Shown here: piece after piece, positions 11,569-22,495 of the stretch
Numbering within the stretch: position 1 is the stretch's first letter
Layout: every line of letters begins with the position of its first letter
DNA from: Protea cynaroides
Taxonomy: Eukaryota; Streptophyta; Magnoliopsida; Proteales; Proteaceae
Assembly: GCA_028583415.1 (NCBI GenBank)
Contig: CM053266.1
Coordinates: 29,264,942-29,328,941 of the forward strand
Direction: 5' to 3'
Length of the DNA stretch: 64,000 nucleotides
Program-made: the position numbers and the translations under genes
Notes under the pieces: generated by a model
Database searches by the model: none
The model's input: the letters and a program-made list of their open reading frames with translations, nothing else
What the model was told of the DNA's origin: nothing

Positions 11569-14513
11569 AATGTAGAGCTTGGGTAGAGCCTACTAAAAAA
11601 AGAATGTCTCCCAGTCTGCCGTGATTCCAAAGGACAGAACTGCATATAGAGAACAGTCCTTGTAAACAAAGGACTCTTCCCAAGGGCACACAGCCACCAA
11701 TAGTGACAGGAACCAAAAAAACAATATCTCGATCCTCGCTTTGACAGCAGCAGAAGACAAACTAGAAGAATCGAACTGCTGTAATATGTATCAACCAACC
11801 AAAACAAAAACCAGAAGATATTAATTGCTGCCCATGAACAGAAAAGGATTTCGATCGGCTCCCATAATCAGAATCTTGCTGTGAGCAGAATAAATAGTAT
11901 TGAAAATCCTGTAAAAGCATCAAATCAGTCTCAGCAATAACTTTATCTCCATTTCTTTTGAACTGTGAACAGAATAGCATCAAACTCTTTGGAAAATGGA
12001 ATCTTCCACATCAAATATAATTGGATATTTTCTTCTTCTATATCAGATCCTTTGTCATCCTTTGACCTATGAAAATTTAAGCTTGTGCCATCAAATAGTG
12101 CTTACTAAGAATTATCCTTAACATCTGTTTTTGCAGTTGTTAAAACTTAAAACTAGCCAACTACTAAGTTTGACATATTGCTGAATTAGTTCATTCTTTG
12201 GGATTGTTATTGTTGTGGATCCCTTGTCCTGCGTCGATTTGGTGTATCCGTGGTTGTCCTACATCCCTTCAGCTGCAGTATCTTATTATTTAACCAGTTG
12301 AGTAATGTTCCTAAATCAAGCAGAGCTGGCAAGTTGCAACTCATTGATTATGGATTCGATCTGTAAATTGTTTGACCTGAGGGAGAAGATTCTGGAAAAT
12401 TGCTTCTCCCAATGGCTTTTCCTACAGATGGAGGACCTGAATCCTGGAAAGCAGGTAAGACTCTTCATGAAGAAGCTTCTGCAGGATAGTACAGGTACCT
12501 CATTTGGGCATGATAATTAGCACTGAAATCGATGTCTGCTGTCATTATATGCACCATATCTAGATATGGTTCTGGTATTCCTTGGGATTTTGCTGTTTCT
12601 ATTTCAATAAATGAACAAAACTAGAAAGTCTTGTGGGTGGTTCCTTTGTACACAGTGTGTGAGCAGACTTCCATCAATTTATTTCTTACCTGAGATAATG
12701 CTAATGAGCTAATATTTTGTCCTGTACCAATAGGGTAGTTTTCAGTGCATTTATGTTCTCAGGCACCAGGTGGATAAAGGTTAATATGCTATGGTGGTGT
12801 GAACAAAGCATGGTCGTACTTAACACAGTTTCATTTCTGGCTTCTTATGAGAAAGAATATGATCGACAGAGTACACTTTGTATTTTGCCATAGGAAAGTG
12901 GATCTAGTGAACATCTTTCCTTTGCCTGTGCCTATACTAGTGGTGTAATGAAACTCATTAGTCTGTTGGATTATAATGTATATGTGAAACTATGGAGTAG
13001 AGAAAACAAATGTGAGGTACAACATTCTGCAGCTTAGGATTTGTTGGATAATCTTGACAAATAACTCATTTAATGCTAGGTCTGTCATGTATGGTTTTGA
13101 AAGACATCAAAGACCTGTTTAAAGCCTGGTTGTTTTAGCTGAGGAGAATTTCTTTTTATTGTGGAGGACAAAAGAATTAGATTGAACCAGTTTGGCAAGG
13201 TGAAGATAACCTGCAGAACAGATCTTCAGTCTCTAATTGCACAATCAGGGTGAGTTGGTTCCTCTACTAAAATTATGGCAGTGGTTTGGGTTATTAAATG
13301 AGGCAATATGTGAAAGAAAGTTGAAAGGATGATCAAGGAAGGCTTCGTAGGTCTTAGATATTTAACCACATAGGGTTTTTTCTCCTAAGTTGTTCTACTA
13401 ATTAAACTGGATCAATATGGTTTTCTACTTTTCTTCAAGGTTCTTAATTGAAGTCTCAGGTCTCTTGAATACATTATTGGAATCGTCTAGAAGATTCTGG
13501 GTAGCTTGGTTAGGCAAAAATAAAGTTAGGGGAATTTGTTGGGTAGTATCCAGGGAAAGCTTTTATAAACCCATAATTTTCAGTGAGAGATCATTGTACA
13601 AACATGTTGAGATGTATATGAGGTTAATCTTTTAAGCCCCTATTCTTGTTTTGCTTCCAATGACATTAACCTAACTCTTGGTGACCTAATCAAACCCCTG
13701 AATTTCAGGCCAGGTAATATGTAGAATTGGACTAGTATTGAGTCTCTATCTTGCTGACCAGTGAGTTGTCATAAAATTTTGGAAACCAACAAGTAATTAA
13801 TTTAGCTTATGAAGTCTTTTTCCTTCTATTCCTTGTCCTGGTAAACTTCTTTTTTGTTCTTTTATTTATTTTTATTTGTAGACAAGTTGTAGAATTTGAG
13901 TTGGTTTTAATGGTATTTCAGTTTTAGATTCCGGAATCCAGAATTCTAAATTGACCAATTCAAGCCATGAGTTGGATCTGTTTTATTAGATTTAATCAGA
14001 TTTGGGCTGAAAGATCTGTACCTAATCCAAGTGTAGCCTAAGTTATTGACAACAACAAAGTTACTAGTTACAGCGAAGAAATAATTCTCTCTCTCTTAGT
14101 AAACTGCTCATCTACCAAAACTCCCCTCCCCCTGAACCCCAAAAAAAAAAAAAAAAAGAAGAAGAAAACTACTAATTACATATTTGTTCCTAGTCCGGAG
14201 TTTCACAATCTGCACTATTCTGTTTGATAGAAGTCTTGAACAAGCTTGAATGCATTCTTTATTGTTGGGAGCACAAGATTGAAATACAATGCTTCAAACT
14301 CCAAGCTGCTCATTGTGTGTAAAACCTCGAGTGAACTGGCATTGTCATTGTAATGGCACATTGACTGTTTGTTCTAATGCGCTGTTCACTGCATGTGTAT
14401 TTATTTTTATATTTACTGTTTCTCTGATCGATTTTTGTAGCCAATGGGAATTGATTTCACTCCAAAATTCTCAGTTCATGTGTAATCAAATCACACGGTT
14501 GTATCTAATCCAG
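11569..14513 (+). other. Non-coding stretch, probably KASI intron plus copia leader remnant
   Basis: Positions 11569-12010 may be the 5' leader or LTR of the copia element, but I see no primer binding site or LTR ends. From 12010 to 14513 I find no coding similarity; earlier KASI exons, including the one with the active-site Cys, are not here. A poly-A run lies at about 14142-14157. The stretch ends at the KASI acceptor at 14513. Confidence 0.5.
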
Positions 14514-14627
14514 GTTAATTACATAAATGCACATGCAACTTCCACGATTGCTGGTGACCTCGCTGAAGGGAATGCTATTAAAAAGGTATTCAAAAACACT
14601 TCAGAGATCAAAATGAATGGAACCAAG
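14514..14627 (+). CDS. KASI: KASI exon (38 codons)
   Basis: The exon follows a ...TCCAG acceptor, starts in phase 0 with VNYINAHATST and ends ...GTK at a GTAATC donor. It carries the first catalytic His and the conserved Lys. A (CT)n tract starts five bases after the exon. Confidence 0.9.
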
Positions 14628-14628
14628 G

Positions 14629-14670
<42 letters not shown>

Positions 14671-15300
14671 TCATTCAAATTATTGATTTATTGTAGTGTA
14701 CCTTTGAACTCTTTTTTTCCTTCCACTGTAGTTTGATGATTGATCCTTTTTGCTCATATTTATCTTCAACTTATGATTTATTACTTTTGGTTGTCTACAG
14801 TCTATGATAGGGCATTGCCTAGGTGCAGCTGGGGGCCTGGAAGCCATTGCTACAGTGAAGGCCATAACTACAGGCTGGCTGCATCCTACAATAAACCAGT
14901 TTGTACGTATTATCTACTGATTTTGAGAGCATAGGATAAAGACTATTGCAGTTAGTTAAAGAAAGCTTTGAAGTATTTACATTGTTGTCTCCACTCCATT
15001 CCTTCTTATCAACTGAATTCTATATTCAAAAGATTCCTTGCATGATTGCAGAATCCAGAACCTTCTATTGAGTTCGATACAGTTTCAAATGTAAAAAAGC
15101 AGCATGAAGTGAATGTTGGTGAGTTATTGAGCTTACCTTTTGATATTTGGTTTGAAGTGGAATCATAGTCATAAAGTTACTTTTTCTTTTGGTCATAATC
15201 ATTGATTTATATTTTTTCTCTACTAATTGCAGCCATTTCAAATTCTTTTGGCTTTGGAGGACACAACTCTGTTGTGGTTTTTTCAGCATTCAAGCCTTGA
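14514..15300 (+). CDS. KASI: Beta-ketoacyl-ACP synthase I, plastid: C-terminal four exons only
   Basis: Four exons join in frame: 14514-14627, 14801-14902, 15052-15118 and 15233-15300, ending in TGA, with GT-AG borders throughout. They encode about 116 residues, the C-terminal quarter of a KAS I of roughly 470 residues. The enzyme extends acyl-ACP from C4 to C16 with malonyl-ACP in plastid fatty-acid synthesis. Visible active-site parts are the NAHATST block with the first catalytic His (exon 14514), the conserved Lys at that exon's last codon, and GHCLGAAGG with the second catalytic His (exon 14801). The C-terminal SNSFGFGGHNSVVVF block matches plant KAS I. The active-site Cys and N-terminal half are absent; they probably lie left of the window, beyond the copia element, or the gene may be a truncated copy. 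All junctions are intact and there are no stops, which favours a live gene with a very long intron. Confidence 0.9.
14633..14668. repeat. (CT)n microsatellite next to a KASI splice donor
   Basis: About 18 CT units begin a few bases after the GTAATC donor at 14628. Confidence 0.9.
14801..14902 (+). CDS. KASI: KASI exon (34 codons)
   Basis: The exon runs from the CTACAG acceptor to the GTACGT donor and encodes SMIGHCLGAAGG through HPTINQF. It includes the second catalytic His. Confidence 0.9.
15052..15118 (+). CDS. KASI: KASI exon (22 codons plus 1 nt)
   Basis: The exon starts NPEPSIEFDTV after TTGCAG and ends in phase 1 at GTGAGT. Confidence 0.9.
15233..15300 (+). CDS. KASI: KASI terminal exon
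   Basis: The exon follows TTGCAG, completes an Ala codon, and encodes ISNSFGFGGHNS through FKP and a TGA stop. Confidence 0.9.
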
Positions 15301-16117
15301 TCAACCTATGTTTTGCAATTTTGGAAGTTTAGCCTTGCTCATTTCTCATTCCTTAATTTATTTCTTAGACTCCCTTGTTTTATTTATTTTTTTTTAATCT
15401 TTTCAATAGGTTTTTGTTTCCTTATGATGCAGTTCTGTAAGTTGTGATGTAACTCAGACTTGACTACTTGCATATTTACGGCAGTACTCCCTGGAAATTT
15501 GAGTGATTATCCATAAAACAGGAAAGTGAGAAAGGCTTTCCTTTATATGATCCATGATCAGGAAAAGACTTAAATATTCCTTGTAATCCGCCTACAGTTT
15601 ACACATAGCCATCAAGCAGGGACTTGAACAATTCACCTTATAACTTGTCAATTAGGGAAAATAATGGATTAAGGTGCGTTTGCCGTGCTTTCATTGTTAA
15701 GAATTTGGTACATCGTCAGCTGGTTGACATCGCTCTCTATTTCTAACCACTGGAACTAATCTTCTTCATGGATGGATCTCTCAGGTTTGATAGTTTGGTT
15801 GTTGCCGCTGCTTCTGTCTAACCACAGTAACTGGGCTTGGCCTGATTTCCTTATTTTTAAACTTCTTGGGTTCAGGCGCAAGGTCAAGGATAGCCCATTA
15901 TAAATCAGATGGGTTCATGTTGGGCCCATTTCCTGTCACAGTCAACCAGACAAAACCCAGTTGAACCTGGCCATCCCTAATTCGTACATATATCATGTGG
16001 CTCTTGAAGTAGTCCAAAGCTACCCAGCATTGGCTAGTTTTACAGGCAGACAAAAATAGCAACACATGTCAGCAATTGTGGCCATTTGACTAGGGGCTTG
16101 AAAAATCATCAACCTTA
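15301..16117 (+). other. KASI 3' UTR and spacer
   Basis: There is no coding sequence here. The first 200-300 bases should be the 3' UTR; I see no clear canonical AATAAA close to the stop. The rest is unremarkable spacer up to a TTA target repeat at 16115-16117. Confidence 0.5.
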
Positions 16118-16497
16118 GGCTTAGTTTGGTTGCAAGGGGAATTAAAGGGAAGGGAAGTGAAATCTTTGAACTTAAAAAGTAGACATTTATTTATATTTTT
16201 TTTAATAAAAAAAAAAGGTAGACATTTATAGTTGTAACACGACATGATTATATAAATTACTTAAATTTCTTAACATATTTAGTAATGATATCTATAAGAT
16301 GTAAAAAATTTATTTTACTTTTAAAATTGGAGGGATTTGGATGTAAAGTGAAGCGTAAGTTAATAACTAAATGTGGAATAATTTGGAATTAGTTATATAG
16401 TAATGTAATAGCAATAAGCTGTAATCATTACAAAAATTTTCATTTAAAGTTTAAAATTTTCAACTTCTCTTAATTCCCCTTGCAACCAAACAAAGTG
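16118..16497. mobile_element. Tourist-like (PIF/Harbinger-type) MITE, 380 bp
   Basis: Inverted ends share GTTTGGTTGCAAGGGGAATT and the element is flanked by TTA at 16115-16117 and 16498-16500, the PIF/Harbinger target. The inside is AT-rich and non-coding. A diverged relative lies at 21661-21995. Confidence 0.8.
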
Positions 16498-16751
16498 TTA
16501 AAGATTGAAGATCTACAAATGAGGACAGATGCCAAGATACAATAGCAAATTGGACAGTATTTACTAACTTCCTTGATATTAAGAGGCTGTTTGATAAAAC
16601 TTCAATTCTGGGATTCTTACTTCTGGTTCAAATTTCTACTCCAACTTCAAAAGGATTCAGGAGTATAAGGGAATAGAAACATGTTTGTTAACCTAATTTA
16701 GTCATGGACTTCAGAGTGGTGGTGGTGGGTGACGGATGGTGGCACTAGTGG

Positions 16752-19056
16752 TGTAAGACCCGTATCGAACTAACCGGTCTTACCACTTTGTACCAGGTCT
16801 ACCCATCATGGTCGAGTCAAATGGACCAAGTGCGTGAAGGAAATGGCAAAATCAGGTACTAAACTGACCCAAAAACAGTGAATGGGAGGACAGGGTAGCA
16901 TACCTAGGTAGGCAGGGTCGACCCCCCCTCACATAGAAGTCAGACCCCTGATTTTTCACTGGGGGTCGGACAATTTAGGAACTGAGGGTCGACGGGACCT
17001 CCGACCCCCTCATCGACCCCCTGTTTGTCGACAGAAATCGTAAATAGGAAACTTTTCAAATTTCATTGGGATTCCTTCCTAATCTCAATGGGATTTATTT
17101 TGAGATATTTTACTTTATAAATAGGACGTCTTTAAGCCTCTTTCACTCCTTTGAAACCCTAATTGAAAGTGAGAGAAAGAGAAGAGAAGAAGAAGAGAAG
17201 GAAAGTTGGAGAAGAAGACCTAATTGAAGAATTCAGAGAAATCTCTGAATCTCAGCAAACCTAAGGTATGGGCAAGCTTTCTATTTGATAATCTAAGACC
17301 TTAGAATAGTTCATGAAGAGAATATGGTCTAGGAGAAACCCAAATCATACACCTATGGAAAAATTTCGATGAAATCCATGGAGAAATCATGGTAGACAAG
17401 GTAAGGAAGAAACCTAGTGTTTTAAGCCATAGAACAAGCTTAGAATGGATTATGGAAGTAAGCCATAGGACCCAAACGTGAATGAATGGACTGTAGAATG
17501 AAAATCTCGACTTAACCCACGGGGGGTCGCACATGGGGTCGATGGGGAATCGACCATACCAGACCACAGGATCGACCCCTAGTATTCGGGAAGTCCAGAA
17601 TAGGGGTGGTTGCACCCAGGGTCGATGGAACATCCGACCCTGGCATCGACCCTACCCTGGGGTCGATGTAGACTGCTACCCTACCTGCGACCCACCCTGC
17701 GACCCGTGCTTAAAAACAAGCCTAATGATGCCGGAATGACTTCTAACCAAAATCTATCGACTTGTTAGGTTTTCCTATTGATATAAAAGTGGTTTTAAAG
17801 CTTGAAAGAGGATCAACACTCAAGCAAAGGTGATGGAACAATACCTAAACTCATTGGCTAATAATAAACTGTTTTTATTTCTTGAGTCCAATGTCATGAC
17901 TGATTTTATGCGTGTATGTTTGTATGTGCATTCAATATATCATCCAATATTTCTGCTATTACTGTTCATGCATATTTAATTCTGTTTATTTATAACATGA
18001 TGATGATGATGATGCTAGGAATAGGCATGTGAATGTATGTGTGTGGTTAGTGTACATGGTGCAGGTAGGGGATGGTATTAATCGGTACAGTCATGCTGTT
18101 TTCATGGGGTGTATATTGTGCTATGGTTCTACTCAAGTCATGTCCACTGACATCGTCGTATCGCCATTACCTTAGCAGAACTATTACGTCGTAGGGTATC
18201 AGGGGAGGTGGTCTCGGACCTTGTAGTCTTCGACTTTGTCGGGGGGCCTTAGCTCTATCTCTATGGATGTATTGAGGGATGCTGGGGTGAAGCCTTGGAT
18301 ACACTGTTTGACATTAGGATTGGTTAGTTGCGAGCCCAGTTTGCAAGCCCTCGCCAGCAGAGGCTTACGTGTTGGTATGGGCAATCGGTACAGCCATGCC
18401 ATTTTCATGGGATGTATATTGTCCATGGTAGGTGCATGTGGGATGACAGTGTCGATACTCATTGGGCGGATTCACACACTCGTGTATAGAGGTGAGGCGG
18501 CCATCAAACCTTTCTATAGCATATTGTAAACTTATAAATCAGACCACAGATATGAATTGAATGCATGCATATGTTTTGTTGCATTGTTTTGTTTGCTCAC
18601 TGAGTCGTGATGTGTGTTCACCCTTTCGACGTCGAATATTTTTAGTTGATGATGCAGGTACCATGGTGGAAGACTATATGAATGTTTCTGCGTATGGGCA
18701 CATCGCTGCGATGGAAGCTGAAGACTTAGTGGAAACGCATGACTCTTCATGCGAGTGCAACGCATGCGTTTTCGATTAGATTTTGATTTGAATTATTAAG
18801 AAAATGTAATTGATATTTTATTTACTTATGTCTCAGTTGATATAACATAATTTGATACTTTATTTATGATTATCACAGCTAGATTCCTTAGTTCATTTAT
18901 TATTAAGACTTCCGCTATTGTGTATTTATTCTGATTATGGTTGTGGATGTGTATGATTTTATTTTCAACGGATACAGCCTATTAGAGATCTTGATTGAAC
19001 CGTTGGTTTAGCGGTTTATCACACCGTTCTAGATGGTGTAGAATTGGGGTGTGACA
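16752..19056 (+). mobile_element. Solo LTR, about 2.3 kb, gypsy-type, with 5-bp TSD
   Basis: The LTR begins TGTAAGACCC and ends GGGGTGTGACA, with AGTGG on both sides (16747-16751 and 19057-19061). The + strand has a TATA-type box and start region near 17115-17150, so it is oriented +. Size and end sequences resemble long LTRs of plant Ty3/gypsy elements of the Tekay/Del type; the assignment is inference. It contains an internal repeated phrase (about 18080-18130 and 18383-18432). No internal element sequence remains, so it arose by LTR-LTR recombination. Confidence 0.85.
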
Positions 19057-19061
19057 AGTGG

Positions 19062-19610
19062 TGAGTGGTGATGGTTGGTGACGATGGTGGTGGGTGAGAG
19101 GTAGTGGTGAAGGGTGGCGGTGGGTGGGTGGGGGTGGTGGTGGTGGGGGTGGGTGGGTGGCGATGGGTGGTGGTGAGTGGCGGATGGTGGCACTAGTGGT
19201 GAGTGGTAATCGTTGGTGACGGTGGTGGTGATGAGAGGTGGTGGCAAAGGGTGGCTGTGGGTGGGTGGTGGTGGTAGTGGGGGTGGGTGATGGTTGGTGG
19301 TGGTGGCGGTGGGTGGTGGGTGGCTGGTGGTGGTCGCGTTGGTGGGTGGCCGTGGTTGTTGGTGGCGGTGGGTGGCAGTGGTTGGTGGTGGCAGTGGGTG
19401 GCGGTGGGTGGTGGTGGTTGGTGGTGACGGTGGGTGGTGGTGGCGGTGATTGGTGGTGGCGGTGGGTGGTGGTGAGTGGGTAGTAGTGGGGTGGGTGGTG
19501 GTGGTGGAGGCGGTGGGTGGTGGTGGTGCGGTGGTGGTGGTGGTGGTGGTGGTGGTTGGTGGCTGGTGGTGGTGGTGGTCGTGGTGGTTGGTGGTAGTAG
19601 TGGTGTGGGG
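19062..19610 (+). repeat. GGTGGT-type minisatellite
   Basis: About 550 bp of GGT, GGC and GAT triplets on the + strand belong to the PIF-like element; a short left part lies at 16716-16750. Long open frames here (poly Gly/Val/Trp, or Thr/Pro/His on the other strand) are by-products of the triplet repeat. Confidence 0.9.
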
Positions 19611-19814
19611 TGATTTTTTTTATTGCAAAATTTTACTCCGAAGTCGAAAAATATCTATTTTATGCTCCAAAAAATTAGATTCTGGAACTCATTTGGAGCT
19701 GGTTCACCCATGGATTCTCCAAAAGTCCGAATCGGGTTACCAAACAGGTTTTTACTCTATTTATGCTCTAGAAGTCAGAATCCAACTTCTAGAGTGTTAC
19801 CAAACACCCCCTAA

Positions 19815-20950
19815 GTGTTATTGTCTTCCTTTAAATCGTGGGTGATTAATGCTGCCTTTTCTATAGTATGCATTCTTAGAATGCATTGTAAGTCAAGACT
19901 CAAGAGCACATTCTGAAATGGCAAAAAAAAAAAAAAGTGCTTCCCTGATTAATATGTATTTTTATTCTTGGATCATAGAATGCCTTAAGAGAATGAGTTC
20001 TTTTGTGAGATGCATTTTTTAACCTATTCTGCATTTTGAGCCTAGAACGAAATGCCTCACATTTTAATATATTTGCATTATGTGGTAGGAATGCACTCTC
20101 CATTTTGAGAATGCACACCAAATGTAGCCTTAATGTTATCTTGGGGTAAAGTAAAATGAGGAGACTTACATATGGGCTCCAAGAGGTCCCGTTGTCCTTC
20201 ATTCAAGGAAAGCCCCTTGTTGCATATCATAGTTGGCATAGAACTCTAGAAACTCTGTTGCAGAATCGATCGTCAGTTTCAAGTGCATATGATATGTGTA
20301 TCTGATTATGTATTTGGTACCGTTTTTGGTAATCAATATCAAGGGAAAAGGTTGTTTGAATGGTGGAGTGGGAGTTATGTCAACATTTCCCTCTCTATCT
20401 CTATCCTCTCACAGATTCTCTTCTCCCAGCCCCTACTAATGGATCCACTCTCGCTCACTCCCATTGATGGGGCAGACAACGTCATCACTACAAGAGCCTG
20501 TGCCCTAAAAAGTACATGTATTGGTCTGGTTTCGTGGATCCTGCACTGGCACAAGTATCTAGAAAGGGGGTAGAGGGCCATTTCAGAGTCCATGTGAGAG
20601 AGCATAGGAAGACACAACCAGATAGAAAGATTCAAAGGGCAAATGACAAAAACAAGCACAAGAGTGGCCGAACTCGGGGTATGGGGTACCCTTCGATTCC
20701 TAAGTCAGATCCGAGCAATTAACAGTAAAGGAAGACTAAACAGTAAAAAGAGAATAAGCGAAATGTGATGTAAGAATATGACAAAATGATATAATCTTTG
20801 GTAGATGAACCTATTTATATGGATAGATGATCCCTATTGTATGGTTAAGGTCGGTTTAACCCTTGGAGGGAGGCTAAGGTTGATCCTACCCCCAAGGTCA
20901 GTATCTAGGCTGTCACATGTCAATCATGCATATCTCTAGTAATATCCCCA
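19815..20950. other. Spacer with dispersed repeat
   Basis: I see no gene. About 20600-20730 resembles 29180-29290 and 36350-36440 (a phrase on the pattern of GTCGGACTCAAAG...AAGTCAGGATCC...AGCAACAAA), so it is part of a dispersed, probably transposon-derived, repeat. Confidence 0.5.
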
Positions 20951-20960
20951 TTATTTCTAA

Positions 20961-21112
20961 GGAAAAAGATCCTCTGTAGTGAGGCATCAGTGTAGTGAGG
21001 ATCCCATCCACTTCAAGTGGATCGACACGTATCTTGATACACTCAAAGTGCGTTAAAATACACACAGATCGACTTTGAGTGGGTGGGATCCTCACTACAG
21101 AGGATCCCAACC
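20961..21112. mobile_element. Short Mutator-like foldback MITE, 152 bp
   Basis: Inverted arms share GATCCTCTGTAGTGAGG, and exact 10-bp repeats TTATTTCTAA flank it (20951-20960 and 21113-21122). A 9-10 bp TSD is the mark of Mutator-type insertion. Confidence 0.8.
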
Positions 21113-21122
21113 TTATTTCTAA

Positions 21123-21660
21123 ATCCTAATCCAATTCCCACCGAAGTAAGGTAAAGATATTCCTCTTGATTGTAGGTGACCAAAAAACACTGGATCCACT
21201 CATAATTTTTAAATGTTCTTCCCAACCTCACACATTAGTAAGACGAGTTTCACAAGACAAAAATTAAAATTGGATCAAAATCCTTGGCCGAGTTCATGGC
21301 TAAATTCTGTACCATTCCATGAAATAATGTTCATGGGAATACAAAGTCTGACTGTTTTGGAAAGCATGCAAGGATGCTGAGAACAAAGGCTGGAAAGAAC
21401 AGAAACAGTCCTCTCCCATAAACTGCTTAAACCATGTGGGTTCAATGGCTGGTGAATTACAACCATCTCTTCCCCTTTCAATTAAAATTTTCTTTTAATT
21501 CCGATTAGCAGCTTCTAATTTCTAAGAGCTCTTCATTTGCAAATTGATCTTGTCCATTGTATTCCCATAGGCCCTTTTCGTTTCTTTGTAAGATTTTTTG
21601 TGCAAATGGCTGGTGGATTAAGCCCATATGAATTGTGAATAATGGATAAAATGCACCATA
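21123..21660. other. Spacer
   Basis: No gene, RNA or repeat structure that I can support. Confidence 0.4.
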
Positions 21661-21995
21661 TATTCATTTGGTTGCAGGGGAAATTACAGCGGGGGGAAGC
21701 GAAATTTTTAAACTTAAAAAAAGAACTTTTACCTATAACATATCATGATTATATAAACTATCTAAATTTCTAATCATATTAAGTAATAATACTTATTAGA
21801 TGTAAAATTTATTTTACTTTTGAGATTTGGATGCAAAGTGAAATATAAGTTAATAACTAAATATTAAATGATTTGGAATTGGTTACATAATCATGGAATA
21901 ATAGTCTGTGACGTAATGATTACAAAAATTTTATTTTTAAGTTTAAAATTTTCACTTCCTTTCCCTTTAATTTCCCTTGCAACCAATCAAAGCCA
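21661..21995. mobile_element. Second copy of the Tourist-like MITE (diverged)
   Basis: The ends CATTTGGTTGCAGGGGAAATT and TTTCCCTTGCAACCAATC form inverted repeats, and the inside aligns with 16118-16497 (shared ATGATTATATAAA and GTTAATAACTAAAT phrases). The target repeat is unclear, possibly TAT. Confidence 0.7.
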
Positions 21996-22495
21996 TATAT
22001 GTAGTTCCAAATTTTAAAAGGGAAGTTCTTTCATGGTAAATCCTTACATCAAAGCAGGAAAAGGAACCTGACCATCATATAGAACCCTCATCAAATGTTC
22101 AAACGCAAGTGACCAAATTTTCAAAGCTAATCCACCCTATGTTGAATGAGATGTCTAAGGGATACCTCAATAGGTGCATTTGGAATATGAGATCTTCTTT
22201 TAAACATCACTTGTTTTATTCTCAAACGTTTTATAAATTAGTGATGAAAAACAATTTTTCACAAAATTTTTGAAAGTGACCCATTATTAAGTCATTTTTA
22301 AGGGTTGTGCATGGTTTTTGAATGAAATGACGAGAATTACCCTCACTAAAAAAACAAACGTGTAACATTAAGAAGGCAAAAAGATAAACTATCAAATCAT
22401 TTGACACCTTATGAGATGTCAATAAAAAAATCCCATATCTAAAACTTGGACAATTAGCATCTCAAAGATTTATTTGTTGCTAAGAAGATAATTAG

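Larger units (their letters stand above)
16583..19811 (+). mobile_element. PIF/Harbinger-like non-autonomous element with GGT minisatellite, split by a solo LTR (copy 1)
   Basis: TAA repeats flank the element (16580-16582 and 19812-19814). The ends are GAGGCTGTTTGATAAAAC and, read inward on the - strand, GGGGGTGTTTGGTAAC. Just inside each end are unique arms of about 150-200 bp, and between them a GGT/GGC-rich minisatellite. A 2,305-bp solo LTR (16752-19056) interrupts the array; without it the element is about 0.9 kb. An inverted second copy is at 55162-56144. Confidence 0.8.

Noticed and set aside
12305..12520. 71-codon + strand frame with a plausible donor after it
   Set aside because: It has no similarity to KASI or any family I recognise, and the surroundings look like intron.
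19029..19845. Open frames rich in Gly, Val and Trp
   Set aside because: Same cause: the GGT minisatellite of the sister element.
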